Shown here: positions 53,211 through 63,963 of the stretch, one piece after another
How positions within the stretch are numbered: position 1 is the first letter of the stretch
How the letters are laid out: every line of letters starts with the position of its first letter
DNA from: Symbiodinium sp. CCMP2592
Lineage: Eukaryota > Sar > Dinophyceae > Suessiales > Symbiodiniaceae
DNA: 64,000 bases
Direction: 5' to 3'
Assembly (NCBI GenBank): GCA_905221615.1
Contig: CAJNDT010003290.1
Coordinates: 310,001 to 374,000 of the forward strand
Translations under genes and position numbers: made by a program
Notes under the pieces: generated by a model
Told to the model about the DNA's origin: nothing
Databases searched by the model: none
The model's input: only the letters and a program-made list of their open reading frames with translations

Positions 53211-53405
53211 ACTTACTCACACTCACTCACATTCATGCTTGACACTCAAGCACGCATTCACTCACACTCAGTCAAACCCACCCGCTCACTCACACCCACT
53301 CGCACTCATTCACACTCATTCACTTCACTCACACTCCGTTACACATTCTCAATCATTTTCACACGCACCTACACTCACTCACAGTCACCCACACTCAGTC
53401 ACACC
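53211..53405 (+). repeat. (CACTCA)n array, left
   Basis: Irregular CACTCA/CATTCA/CACACT units run for about 195 bases, stopping a few bases before the left LTR of the small copia element. A second array of the same type is at 60264-60556. Confidence 0.85.
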
Positions 53406-53412
53406 CGCTTAG

Positions 53413-53669
53413 TGCGGGGTCACGCGCAGGGAACTGATGTCGAGCGAACCACGTCACTGAAATCACGGACGCTCGTTCAGCAGGAATGTTTTTTCCATCA
53501 TTCGGCACAGACAATCTTGTTCTGACTAGCTCGTCTAGAGCCAGTAAGTTACAGCAATCACATTCTAATTTCAGCAATGCATACAGAACTGGCTGACTTC
53601 ACATGTGGGCCACAAGACCCGAGTCGATGCACAATCATGCTGTGTTAGATACGAGTGCGTGTTGTCACA
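53413..53669 (-). repeat. 3' LTR of small copia element
   Basis: TGCGGGGTCACG to GTTGTCACA on the + strand. Just inside is a purine-rich stretch on the coding strand (GAGGGGGCGATG), the likely polypurine tract. Confidence 0.9.
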
Positions 53670-53726
53670 CATCGCCCCCTCGACGAGGGTTCACAGTACA
53701 GGTCCTCAGGACCGTGAGTCAGCGAC

Positions 53727-55060
53727 TCATGCACATGAGACGTGACAGACGCCCATTTGCGAACGGAACTTGTGAAAGGCTTGTCGTGCCAGTGGCTTTG
53801 TATGCAAATCAGCATCTTTGTCATCGGTGTCTACACGTTCTACAGTGCAAGCTTCCTGAATGGCATCGCCGATGAACCCCAGACAAATGCGTTGGGTCTT
53901 CTTGAGATACCTCATTTTACGGCTGTAGCCGGTTTTCATTGCAGCACGTGCAGCATCAGAATCCGTGAGGAGCGCACATGGCACTGGACTGCCCACAACG
54001 GTTTCTACCACATCCAAAATGGGCAGAAACTGTCTCGGCCTCGCCAGTCGATTTTGCTGTGGACTGCTGGCGGCGGGATGCCCAATCAATCAATGCATGT
54101 GTCGAGCCATCGGAACTGGATAAGTATACGTTCCATCCTGAGGTGCTGCGGGCTGTGTCCAATCATCCCCCATGATCGGCATCAACCAACACCTTCATCA
54201 TCATGTCAGAAAGGTTGGAACGACGAAGTCTCCAGATAATGCCATAATTCAAAGTGGACTCCAAGTACTCAAACAAACGCCTCATGCGCTTTTCAGCTGC
54301 ACGCGACCATTTTGAAGCATATCGGCCTAAGAAACCCGCAGCAAACATCACATCGGGGCGTGAAGACCTAGCTAAGAGAAACAACCCACCTAAATGTACA
54401 GCCGCGTCGGTCTGCTTAGAAGGCATGTGACCCTACTCGGATTCAACATCCTCATCCGTCATGGGTGTGTCAACCCTTCTCAGGGGACCTTTGATGGCGC
54501 GTGCCATTTTGTAACGCTGTAACAGCATCGCTGCATATGCGGGCTGGGCAACAGTGACGATCACATTCTGATGCGAAGCAAAGTTTAAGCGGCACGAGGT
54601 CCCTAAAAACCGATCTATGTTTTGAACGTTTCCCATGTTAACTAAACCCATGAAGCTATGCATGTGCTTGGTTGCTTGTTCGGGCGCGCCCCCAAGAAGT
54701 ACATCATCTACATACACGGCCATGATGCAAGTTTTGTTTGGCGACAACCACAAACCCTTCTGATTGGCAATCGGCTGCCAGCCATGCTTCAGCAACTGTG
54801 AACGAAGATGGGCATCCCAATCCGATCCAGCACGCGGGTGCCCGTAAAGAGCACGTATCAAACGCACAACAGGTTCCCGCATGGATCGTGCACGGTGGGG
54901 GAAGAGATGCATCAAAGACTTCGGGATTTTCAACCATGTGGCATTGCCGCCTAGCAAAGCTTGCAAATAAGCGGATTTCACGTCCGCTTGATATACGCAG
55001 CCACGATATACGCAGCCACGCGTGGCAACGAAGCATTTTTTTTGAACGCACCTTTTAACC
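53727..55060 (-). pseudogene. Copia reverse transcriptase and RNase H, broken
   Basis: RT is recognisable at 54981-54433: MKSAYLQALLGGNATWLKIP, RLIRALYGHPRAGSDWDAHL and the catalytic AVYVDDVLLGG. A stop at 54433 interrupts it. It resumes in 54426-54163 (LLARSSRPDVMFAAGFLGRY, KVLVDADHGG). RNase H is split over two frames: TGEAETVSAHFG at about 54040, and TDSDAARAAMKTGYSRKMRY plus DADLHTKPL at about 53960-53770. Catalytic motifs survive but at least three frame changes or stops preclude a single product. Confidence 0.8.
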
Positions 55061-55123
55061 AGCGTACCAAACGCGGCAGTCCCAGTGCAGACCCAAGTCT
55101 AGGCCGGTTGCGCGCTACGGTGT

Positions 55124-55860
55124 CTAGGGCATGCGGCTTGCAAGGGGCGGCTCAAGGGAAGAGTCAGCGAGGATGTCGCTCAGCAGTGGGGACTCGCCAT
55201 CGACATTGGCAGTGCCCCCAAGGGGCAAGGAGAGGAGGCTTGCTGCAAAGGCGCGGGCAGCCGCAAAGGAAAGTAGGGCTGACCAGCGGGAGGCAAAGGC
55301 AGGGACCGCGAGAGGCGGCAGCACGGCCCTCGCACGGAGGCGCGCAAGGAGTTTGACAAAAGTGGCAGCTTCAGTGCTCCAGCGGCCACCGAGCTCGAGA
55401 GCGAGAACGACAAGCTTGCATCGGGCAGACTGTCGGAGCTCAGGGTAGGTGCGCTCCTTGGCTTTGCGCGCGAACACAAGTGCAGCGCCGGCAGTGCGAC
55501 CAGCGGCCCTGCGGGGGGCACCAGCAGAGGTCAAAGGGGACACGAGCGTAGTATCGACTGCGAGCTGCGAGCCTCCCCAGAGCGCAAGTCCATTCGCAAT
55601 GACTTCGATGCGGCGCTCACCCTGCCTGGCGACATCAGCGTTGAGGTCGCGAAGCCGGACGTTGAGGGCAACAGAAGCATACAACAACAGCGTGGCCTCG
55701 TGCGTGAGCGGAGCCGCCAAACGAACCCAACTGATGCCCCCGCGCACAAATACGTCACTCTTCCGCAGGAGGAGCGTGGGGGCGACGACAGTGTCCATCC
55801 CCATGAACATGAAGTTCCGCATGAGGTTCCAGAGCCCATTCCGGGTGGTGATCCCGTACA
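55124..55860 (-). pseudogene. Nested LINE-type protein tail (nuclease-like)
   Basis: Within one long frame (56185 to 55124) the part from about 55850 onward is a recognisable dinoflagellate retroelement tail: GLWNLMRNFMFMGMDTVVAP, ISWVRLAAPLTHEATLLLYA, LALWGGSQLAVDTTLVSPL, RTYPELRQSARCKLVVLALE and RWSTEAATFVKLLARLRARA. The D-x-T-x-V-S-P motif following a hydrophobic strand fits a PD-(D/E)xK nuclease-like domain of non-LTR elements. The upstream part of that frame is a shadow of copia integrase. Its position between copia integrase and RT shows it inserted into the copia element. Borders are approximate. Confidence 0.65.
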
Positions 55861-57146
55861 TGATGGGGCGGTGGAGGCGGCGACGGCCCCTCCGGCGACA
55901 ACATGGAAGAATCATCGAACTCATCCAAGCTGGCATGACCAAAACAGTGAGCCCGCAAGCAACCGGGTGATTGATCGTGCTTGGCACGACGATTGCGGGA
56001 CAAGCACGCCTTGCAAGACACGTCGCAACTGGTGGCCCGCAAACCACATAAGGTGCACTTGCCAGTTGCATCAGCCGTCGGCCCAAGCTCACCAGGCACC
56101 AACTCAAACATGCGAGCAAGCCAGTGCATGGACTCACGCAGCTCCAAGAAAGGGAAACGCAAGTCAGGCATGAACCGCACATCACGAATTTTCACAATGC
56201 GTGCTTCGCCTGTCGACTGCACGTAATGCTCATAATCAAGCACGACATAGGACTCTAACCAACCGTATCCTAAAACCACACCTAATCGACCCCGCGGCTC
56301 AAACTTTTGCAACGATGTCTTCTCAAGGAAGAAACATACCGAACCAAAAGGCTGACGCCGGCTGACGTCATACACTCCGTCAAACCGACGCTCAAACGGA
56401 GATGGGCCACCATCAGCGGTAGGAGATTTGGCATATAGGTACACAAATGCTGCCAAACAGAACGCCCAAAACACATACTGCAGTCCACTCATCAACATAA
56501 GCGAACGCATGCCTTCAGCAAGAGTCCGATGAAAGCGTTCTGCACGCGCATTGGTTTGCGGCCTGTTTGGCAGACTGCGTTCATGTCGGATGCGCTGCTG
56601 TTTCAACTGCTCATCAAACTCCGCATCAAATTCGCCCCCATTGTCGGTGCGACAACGGAGCACAGGTGGGTTCAGACCACCTTACATGTCATTCCAAGTT
56701 GCTGCTGTTTCCACCGCTGTTTTGGAACGCAGTGGGCGCACGCTGGGAGAACAGGTTGCCTCGTCACGCATGGCAATAGCATACACTTCTCCGTTCAAGC
56801 TGGCTTTGGTGGGACCAACCAAGTCACAATGTATGTGTTCACCAAACTTCACAGCAAACTCCTTAGCATCTTCATGCTTACGAGCCGCTGGTTTCTTCGT
56901 GAGTTTGGCTTTCACACAGATAGGACAATTAGGGTCCGCAGGCAAATGAGTCAAGCAGTGATGTTCAACTTTGGATTTCGCACTGGCGGCAGTTGTAGCG
57001 CATGCGAGGGGTTCAAGTTCGCCAAGTTGGGTTTGACTCGTGAACTCATCAAAGAGTGTCTGAAAGAACTCGTCGGTCAGCAGTACCGCGCGCAGCGGCT
57101 GCGGCTGCCCTTTCAGCCTTGCGGTTATTCCGTTTCTCAATCTCAT
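55755..57146 (-). pseudogene. Copia integrase, broken in two frames
   Basis: Frame 57146-56682 holds the zinc-binding half (HHCLTHLPADPNCPICVKAK) and the start of the catalytic core (HIHCDLVGPTKASLNGEVYA). Frame 56663-55755 continues with DNGGEFDAEFDEQLKQQRI and NRPQTNARAERFHRTLAEG, giving all three DDE acids overall, and a C-terminal part ending in Cys-rich KCTLCGLRATSC. The break between them is a frameshift plus stop near 56670. The tail end is overwritten by the nested LINE fragment. Confidence 0.8.
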
Positions 57147-57679
57147 CCAAGTACTCTGCTTGAATGCTTTCGATGGCCTGCTTCAGACCGTTCAGGTCCG
57201 TGGATGAGCCAGCCGCCCACAATGCAAACGTGGCCTTCAATTCATTAAATCCACGAAGCTTGTTTTTGAACAATGATATGCCCATGGCGTTTGTCAGCTT
57301 GTGCTCCCCGGTACCCATCTGGTGACGATACAATCTAAAACAAGCATGCAGCCGGAACCCAAACCATGCAGGTGCAAAAGAGGCGTTTCCAAAAAAAAAA
57401 AAGATGCCATGAAATGCCCCAAATCCTGCAGACCCGCACATGTTAACTTCTGAATCTCAGAGTTGGCCTTCGCAGCCAAGTGTGTGGATTCATGCTTGTG
57501 TCGCTCGTCCAACAACATGCGCCAACAATGGCTGCAAATAGGCTGACATCTATTCGGTTCATGCCAGGATCCAACATGGTAGGAAAGTCTGCGAATGTTA
57601 CGTTTTCATCTTCCAACTCACGCAAGTATGACAATGCCAGAGCCGGATCCGGAGACGCGCGCAACACCTGTGTGCACAA
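57049..57679 (-). pseudogene. Gag remnant of small copia element
   Basis: Short frames 57679-57443 (PALALSYLRELEDENVTFAD) and 57441-57049 (RGFNELKATFALWAAGSSTD) are helical and fit part of a copia gag. The gag is shorter than expected and no zinc knuckle or protease motif was found, so a deletion is likely. Confidence 0.5.
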
Positions 57680-57818
57680 GCTGTATCTTCACGAATAATA
57701 GTCTGCATGCCCCTCGGGAAGATCTTTGATGAAGATCCGGCCAGGGGTTTCTTCACCGATGTTGGTAGTCAGAGTTGCCATGCCACCTGCTTGAATCTAT
57801 GCCAAGGACGTGAACCTT

Positions 57819-57833
57819 GGGCTCATAACCCTG
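57819..57833 (-). other. Primer site complementary to Met tRNA anticodon arm
   Basis: Directly next to the 5' LTR, the + strand reads GGGCTCATAACCCTG, a methionine tRNA anticodon stem-loop. The GGG:CCC stem is the hallmark of initiator tRNA. Copia of Drosophila and yeast Ty5 prime with an initiator tRNA cut in the anticodon loop, and this site fits that mode rather than the 3'-end priming of the large element. Confidence 0.7.
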
Positions 57834-58089
57834 TGCGGGGTCACGCGCAGGGAACTGATGTCGAGCGAACCACGTCACTGAAATCACGGACACTCGTTCA
57901 GCAGGAATGTTTTTCCATCATTCGGCACAGACAGTCTTGTTCTGACTAGCTCGTGTAGGGCCCGTAACCTACAGCAATCACATTCTAATTTCAGCAATAC
58001 ATACAGAACTGGCTGACTTCACATGTGGGCCACAAGACCCGAGTCGATGCACAATCATGCTGTGTTAGATACGAGTGCGTGTTGTCACA
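57834..58089 (-). repeat. 5' LTR of small copia element
   Basis: This 256-base copy of 53413-53669 is one base shorter in a T run, with a cluster of five substitutions near 57946-57970. Confidence 0.9.
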
Positions 58090-58489
58090 CGTAGCAGCAT
58101 GAGTCACAGGAGTCCGCGTGAATCGGTGATCCTGAAACAGCCATTCTGCGGTCAATCAGAGGATATATGTGGAACGGGCACATATGCGACATCAGATCAC
58201 AGATTCAAGCCTTCCAACAATGAACGTTGGGCGTGACACACATCGACCACAAAGTGCACCCTGGCCGACAGCAAGCCTACGGTGTTGCACAAGTGCTGCG
58301 GCGAGATGAGCGAATGCATGCTTGAACTCCCCTGCTCAGTGCTCGCCAGCCGAAAGGCAACCGCACTAGCTGTCCGCGGGGCGCCTTGCGTGCGCCCGTA
58401 ATGCAGTAGCAAGTGGTAGGACCGGGACCCACTCCGGGACTCCGGGCAGTCGGAAAAAGGTGCGGGCAAAAAAAACGACACGTTGTCTG

Positions 58490-59470
58490 TCAGACAATTG
58501 CTTCATGTCCACAGTTGGTGGCCCTGACAGGTGGGAACGGTGTGTCCATGCCCCTCGTCACGGCACAAGAAATGGTGCGCGAGCTCACAGCGTGAACAAG
58601 GTGGATCCGTAGCGCTCGGTGTTCTAGCGATGGCCTGTGAGGTAGGGACCTTGTCTGAAGCCGCACTGTGTGGAGCGCAGCTCGGCGTCGATAGCAGCTT
58701 CCAACCATTCTTGGAGGATCCGAGCAAAAAAACGTGTACAAAGTGCTAAAAAGGCAAACGGGCCGGTAATTGTTGGCGTCAGCCATCGTTCATTTCTTGT
58801 GCACCTATGCCACTCCTATGAGGCGGGCTTTATTGAAAAGATCCAACAACGGCTGCCGGTTGTGCGGCGACAGCCGCTGAAGCGCTTCCGCCGGGATATT
58901 ACCCTGGCCAGGCGCTTTGTGGGAGGCCATGCCCCTGAGCACCTTGGCCAATTCCTCCAGCGTGATGCGCTCCATGTTCACCGGGCTGTCATCGGTGAGC
59001 CTGTGGGTGGGACCAGTGCGACCTGTATGGTTTTCTGGGCAGTTCAGCATGACTGTGCGTGGTTGTAGTCCGAGCGAAGTCGCTTGATCCATATCTGCGT
59101 ATCGTTGGCGTCGATCGTCTCGTCGCTCTCCTTGAGCCTATCTTTAAGCCACAAGCCTCGCCTGTCAGCGAATCGATTTGTGAAGACGCTGTTCTTTGTC
59201 CCGGTGTTGCCGCTGATGAGCTCCCAGGTCTGCTGTGAAATCCACGGATGCTTCAGGCGGTGGTCCGGTGGGGGAATGCAATGCTCCATCGAATGAAAAA
59301 CAGGGTCCCGAAACTTCTGCCACTTCTCGTCGAGACTGTAAAGACTGATTCCAGCTCGGCCTCTTCATCTGCTCCATCAGTTCCTCCGTCGACCGGAGGC
59401 CGCATAAGCTTGATTGTCGAGGGAAACTCATGCGGTTGCCGAACAGCTCCGTTTTGCCAGGGAACCCCAT
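58490..59470 (-). pseudogene. LINE-type reverse transcriptase fragment
   Basis: Pieces in several frames read as the linker and N-terminal RT of a non-LTR retrotransposon: HPWISQQTWELISGNTGTKN (about 59235), LEELAKVLRGMASHKAPGQG (about 58960), NNYRPVCLFSTLY (about 58770), then, after a frameshift, ARILQEWLEAAIDAELRSTQ and CGFRQG (about 58700-58640). The order matches LINE RT motifs 0 to 2. The catalytic YxDD region is not present, so the copy is truncated as well as frameshifted. Confidence 0.75.
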
Positions 59471-59472
59471 TG

Positions 59473-60263
59473 CCGTTGCACCCTAGTTTACACCCTGCTC
59501 TATGGCCATGAGGGGGCCTGCGGGGGCCTGGAGCCTCTCTCCCATTGACCCGATTTTTGCGGAGAGCTCTTTCTGTTGCTCTTCCTGTTTGTTGCCCTAA
59601 AGCTTCGCTCGTTCAAGCTGAGCCACTACATGTGAAAGGAGCGCGGGCATCTTGTCCAGCTGCTTTCTGTCCCCTAAAACCGCTCACGAGCTTTGAGCGT
59701 CGGGTCAGGTCGCCCGTGAATTTCATGAGTTTTTGAGTTGGGCGGAAAATCCCCAGCTGCACACGAACTTTCGGCGCAGCTCCTCAATGTTGCACGGCTA
59801 TGAGTTCCTCAGCGCAAGCTCAGCTACATTCTCGACAACAAACTGGGATGCGGTCTTTGCTGATAGCACATCCGACCAACCCGGAAAGGAATTGTTTTTT
59901 TTGCGTTTGTGCGAAAGCTTGTGTGTAGAGGAGAAGATCTTGAAAGGCAGGTATCAGGCCCAGTCGTCGTAGACTGCACTGGGCGGAGCAATGCGCTGAA
60001 TTAGAGTGGCATTGGCTCCCGTATACCCCACGGGCCCCAGCTACTCCCTTTCCTGTTCTTCTTTACGCCATTTTACAACTTCACAGGCTGGCGGGAAAAA
60101 AAAGCGGCAAGTCTGGAGCAAGTTAGTGGGGTTGCCAATGTGAAAAAAGCTCTTTAGGTCATGTGCTCTCTTTTCTTACTGACAATAAATAGGCTGACGT
60201 GTGTATGCTTTGCATAGGGCCGCCGCCCTCAAAGGGACACCTTGAAGGGTGAAAATTACAGTG
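59473..60263. other. Spacer, no gene seen
   Basis: Short frames on the + strand have no domain. The LINE endonuclease expected upstream of the RT was not recognised here. Confidence 0.4.
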
Positions 60264-60556
60264 TTCATTCATTCACACGCACCGACAGTCGCCCACACTC
60301 ACTCCGCAGACGCATTCACACTCGCTCACACGCACTCGCGCTCACTTTCACTCACGGACTCACTCACTCACTCACTCACTCATTCAGTCGCTCGCCCGCC
60401 CGCCCGCCGTCCGCCCGCCCGCCCGCGCGCACGCACGCACGCACGCACGCACGCTCTCACTTACGCACTCACTCACTCACTCACTCTTGCAGTCACGCAC
60501 TCCCTTACGCTCTTTCACAGTCACACTAACTCACAGTCACACGCACTCACAGTCGG
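60264..60556 (+). repeat. (CACTCA)n array, right
   Basis: CACTCA/CACTCG units with a (CGCC/CCGC) and (GCAC) block at about 60390-60455. The threonine/serine/histidine-rich frames across it are repeat products. Confidence 0.85.
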
Positions 60557-60654
60557 CACTTTCTCAGCACAGCACAGCCGCAAGCCGCTCAACCGGGCGC
60601 GCATGAAAGCTAGATAGTGCGCTGCATTTTTTTGCTGCTTCCGGAGAGCAATGC

Positions 60655-61855
60655 TTGCAATCTGAATTCACTCATCGAGGTGAGGAAGGCGCTGCAGGAG
60701 GCGGTCGCGCTTGGCCCTCGTGGAGGCGGATATGCGCGCTGCCGGGCACGGCTGAGGATCGAATTGGTGGGGCAGGCATGCCCCTGCAGGTGTGGGGCTT
60801 TAAGTGTTGTGCCAGACCCCCCCCCTCCCCAACGAGTCGAGTGCAGGATGTCGCCGACAAATCCGACCTGAATCCGACAACTGCAAGGCACGAATGCGGC
60901 CATTGGGTTTGCGCAGCGCAACAAGGCGTCCAACTCGGATGCACGCCAGGACGCAGGAGGGACCCGAGCTCTGCTCCGAAGAGCCGCCGCTCAGGCGTTC
61001 GATGCCGGCTTCCTCGCGCCTCAGCGACGTCCGTAGACGTGCAGTTTTGCGGAGAGCCTCCCCTCCCGCAGCATCCGCATGCTGTTGCCTGGCGTCGGGC
61101 ATGCATAAGAGGGCTTCGGAAAACAGTGCCGAGCGAACCAGCACTAACCCTCCCCGGCTGCAGGCAGCAGGTGGACGATTACGGGGACCATGCCCTCGCC
61201 TGCTCCCACACAAGGTTGTTGGCTCGCCAAGCGAAAATGGTCGAGCGGGCCTGGGTGCACGAGTCGTGAGGTGGTTGGATGATGGGCAAGTCGTCCCTCA
61301 ACAATGGCTCGTGCCCACTACCGCATTGGGCGTGCCAGCTGACGACCGCAGACGGCTCGACTTAGTCGTTTATTGCGCCACGCCGCGGGGAGGCGCACTG
61401 TGCTGCGATCAAACGGAGCACATACGCGGAGCTCAGCAGCGGAGGACCGCAGGAGCTCGTTGTTCTGGGATCGGACGTCGGCGGGCGCTGGAATATAGCG
61501 AGGTTGGCCGCTTCGTGCAGCGTCCAGTCCCAAAGAGCTCCGCCAGCTCTCCGCCGCGCGGCCGCCGCGGGCTGGTCGCGCCGTTGGTGGGGCTTGCTGG
61601 CTGTTGCCGTGCAGCAGGCCGTCGCCAGCACGGCACTGGGGCAGGCTTGGCCAGTGCCGCTCCACCTGCGTCAGAGGGATGGAGCGAGTGCTCGAGCTCG
61701 CCGGACCAGCAGCGGGCCCCAGTCGCTTGCCGCTGCGCTCGTAGCAGGTGGCAGCGACGACACTACGTAGACGTAGCGACGGTAGTCAGCCGGCCTCTGG
61801 CAGCCTACTGCGACAGCCACCTTGCAGGCGGAAAAAAGGCGCGTAAAAAAAAAAC
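60655..61855 (+). pseudogene. LINE-type protein C-terminal tail, + strand
   Basis: Frame-broken remains of a non-LTR retroelement tail. First is a Cys-His motif, GCRQQVDDYGDHALACSHTR, followed by LLARQAKMVERAW (ending 61269). Then come QVVPQQWLVPTTALGVPADD and RRLDLVVYCATPRGGALCCD (about 61280-61400), and RAPPALRRAAAAGWSRRWWG and LAVAVQQAVASTALGQAW (about 61530-61650) in another frame. RLDLVV plus CCD corresponds to the D...D-x-T nuclease-like core, but the second motif here is damaged. A run of ten A residues near 61846 may mark the element's 3' end. It is a different subtype from the tail nested at 55.1-55.9 kb. Confidence 0.7.
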
Positions 61856-62910
61856 ACAGCATGTGCCGGGTCGGCCATCGATGCGACAATGGAAGTTTGC
61901 AAGGCTGATTGTTTACAGTTGCCACCGGATGCAGCGGATTCTGATTGGACGTCGAGCATGTTCGCACACGCAATGGACGCTTGCGATTGATTGATTGCGA
62001 TTGTTTTCAAGCGCACCTTTGTACAGCTGCTCGTGCATTTTCGGGCCGCAGGTTCAATAATTTTTTTTTAAACTTGCGTAGAACCAATCAGTGTTCGGGC
62101 CGTGTGCAGACTTAAGCAACACAACCAGGCTGCGTCCTGTTCTCGCAAAAGAGTCCCTGGCAGGATTTTCCTACGCTAAGCCATTGCCATATATATGCAA
62201 GTTCAGAAGAGTTGTATCGGGCGGAACTGCAACTAGTCCCGCAAGGGAGGCTGCAATACTTCGATGTGTCCCGATAATGTCCCGATTTGGACTGACTGCA
62301 TTCCAGAAGATGTGCTATGCCTCCAGACGTGCATGACGATTTTGAGCAAGGAATGCTGTTTGTGTTGAAGTCATTGCAAGCGGAAAAGGTTAGTGCAAGG
62401 CATCACCTGTCACATTGGTATCATGACACATGCGCGATGCGATCCAGAATTTTTATCGAGCCCAGGGCGTTGGTGAGTTTCGGCGACGCGTCCTAAGGGC
62501 GTGGGGTGGGCTTTGTTGGAGGTAGACGGCATGACGCAAAAAAACAAATGAGCACAGGACGCGTGGAACGATGCAGAATGCTATCCGCTAGCGGTCAGGT
62601 CGCAGCGTGCGAGAAAACATTGACAGGGAGTGTGGTTGGACAATGATGGGCATGTGCGATGTAATAGGGACCATAGACGCTCTTCGTTTAGGTTTGGCAT
62701 CGCGCCGAGATGAATGACCAGAATTTGTGGGGTTGATGCGCTGCAGGCATGAGCTCAAAGCATGCCCCTGATTGCGTGCTAGAGAGTTGTACCGTCCAGA
62801 AAATCCCAAAATGGGAGATCGCGGAGGCCTCACTTCCTATAAGGATTCCTATACTGTCGGCATGATGCCGAATCTTGTAGCGTATGCTGCTTGTGGATTC
62901 AGTGCGTCAG
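61856..62910. other. Spacer, no gene seen
   Basis: GC-poorer DNA with short frames only. It may hold the promoter and first exon of the RS/KH gene; the + strand frame from MGDRGGLTSYKDSYTVGMM at 62811 could be such an exon but has no independent support. Confidence 0.35.
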
Positions 62911-63755
62911 GAAGTCGCAGCCGCGACCGTGACACCAAACGCAAGGCGGACCTTGGATTCAAAAGCACGAAGTCTGATTGGACCAAACATCGTGGAGGAC
63001 AGTCGGAGTCGTTCACGCAAGAAAGATAGCCGAAGCCGGAGCCGGAGCAAAAGTGCAGAGGCATGGCATCTCCGCAAAAGGTGTGGCGCCTTTAATCCGT
63101 GAACCAGCCTGTGGCACAGGCGAGGCCCAAGCGACCAGATGATTATGGTGTCAGCAACTTACTGATCGGCTGCCATCGGCTGCCCATATGTTCCGTAGCG
63201 CAAAAAACGAGATTTACTAGTGTCACTAGAGTTTGCTTTAGGTGGACACCATGAAAATCACTGATGATGACGCCGCCTTCATCCTGGGCAAAGGTGGCAA
63301 AACCAAGGCGGCCACACGAAGAGACATAGACGCTCAAGGTGAGATGCACGCGGCAAACTGTCATCGGTGCTGCAGGAGAAGATTGCGAGGGTTTCCAACG
63401 CAGAAATAGACGCTCGGCCCAAGCATGCAGGGATTAATGTATCAGTTGACAGGCGGTCGTCACATCTTGTTCCAGTCGGGCAGACGGAGCTTGGCAGTCG
63501 GGCGAGCTTTGGAAAATTCCGCCGCCTTGGCACAGGAGCTCTTCGAGCGAGATTTGGTCTTGGAGATCCGGGGGTCCAAGAAGGAGCGTCGTCGAGCAAA
63601 GAAATATGCCGAAGGCCTTGAACCGCAGCCATCATTCGCATTCTCTTCCCGGTGCGATTGCCACAGGTGTCATGGCACAGCGGACGGGGTGCATCCCTCA
63701 GAGTAGTCGCAGCAGCAGAGGTGTTTGAGGCATGCTGCGTGACATGTTGAAAAAA

Positions 63756-63802
<47 letters not shown>

Positions 63803-63963
63803 AGAAGGCCTGGGGAGCGAGAGAGAGAGAGAGACTGGGAGAAGGCTCCTCTGGATCTGAGACCCTCCGAAAGACAGAAACTGAGCAAAACAGCACAAGC
63901 CTTGCACTCAGGCCCGTAACAGTGAACGAGGACTACGACGACGGAGATTTGACAATGCTGCGC
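62911..63963 (+). CDS. RS-domain KH RNA-binding protein, very small exons (partial)
   Basis: Seven exons join in phase: 62911-62945, 62998-63060, 63242-63307, 63376-63411, 63536-63614, 63667-63688 and 63912 to about 63963; the gene continues past the window. Five of six introns start GC, the last GT. The product begins with an RS region (SRSRDRDTKRK, then DSRSRSRKKDSRSRSRSKSA). A KH domain follows: VDTMKITDDDAAFILGKGGK, TKEKIARVSNAEID, ELFERDLVLEIRGSKKERRR, AKKYAEGVMAQRTG and PVTVNEDYDDGDLTML. The GKGG loop is the KH nucleic-acid contact. Two joins rebuild split codons exactly (G|GT and GG|G). RS plus KH suggests a role in splicing or RNA handling in the nucleus. Every frame stays open after splicing, so it looks functional. 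The first exon's upstream border and true start are not known. A GA microsatellite lies in the last intron. Confidence 0.85.
63756..63834 (+). repeat. (GA)n microsatellite in intron
   Basis: Two blocks of GA dinucleotides within the 223-base GT-AG intron of the KH gene. The serine/leucine-rich - strand frames across it are repeat artefacts. Confidence 0.9.

Larger units (their letters stand above)
53413..58089 (-). mobile_element. Decayed 4.7-kb copia element with nested LINE fragment
   Basis: A - strand element bounded by LTRs of 257 and 256 bases, with near-matching 5-base flanks CTTAG (53408-53412) and CGTAG (58090-58094). The LTRs differ at about 8 substitutions and one indel (about 3 percent), similar in age to the large element. 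Coding regions for gag remnant, integrase, RT and RNase H are in copia order but broken by frameshifts and stops, so it is non-autonomous. A LINE-type protein tail on the same strand lies between integrase and RT, evidence of a later insertion. Confidence 0.88.
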
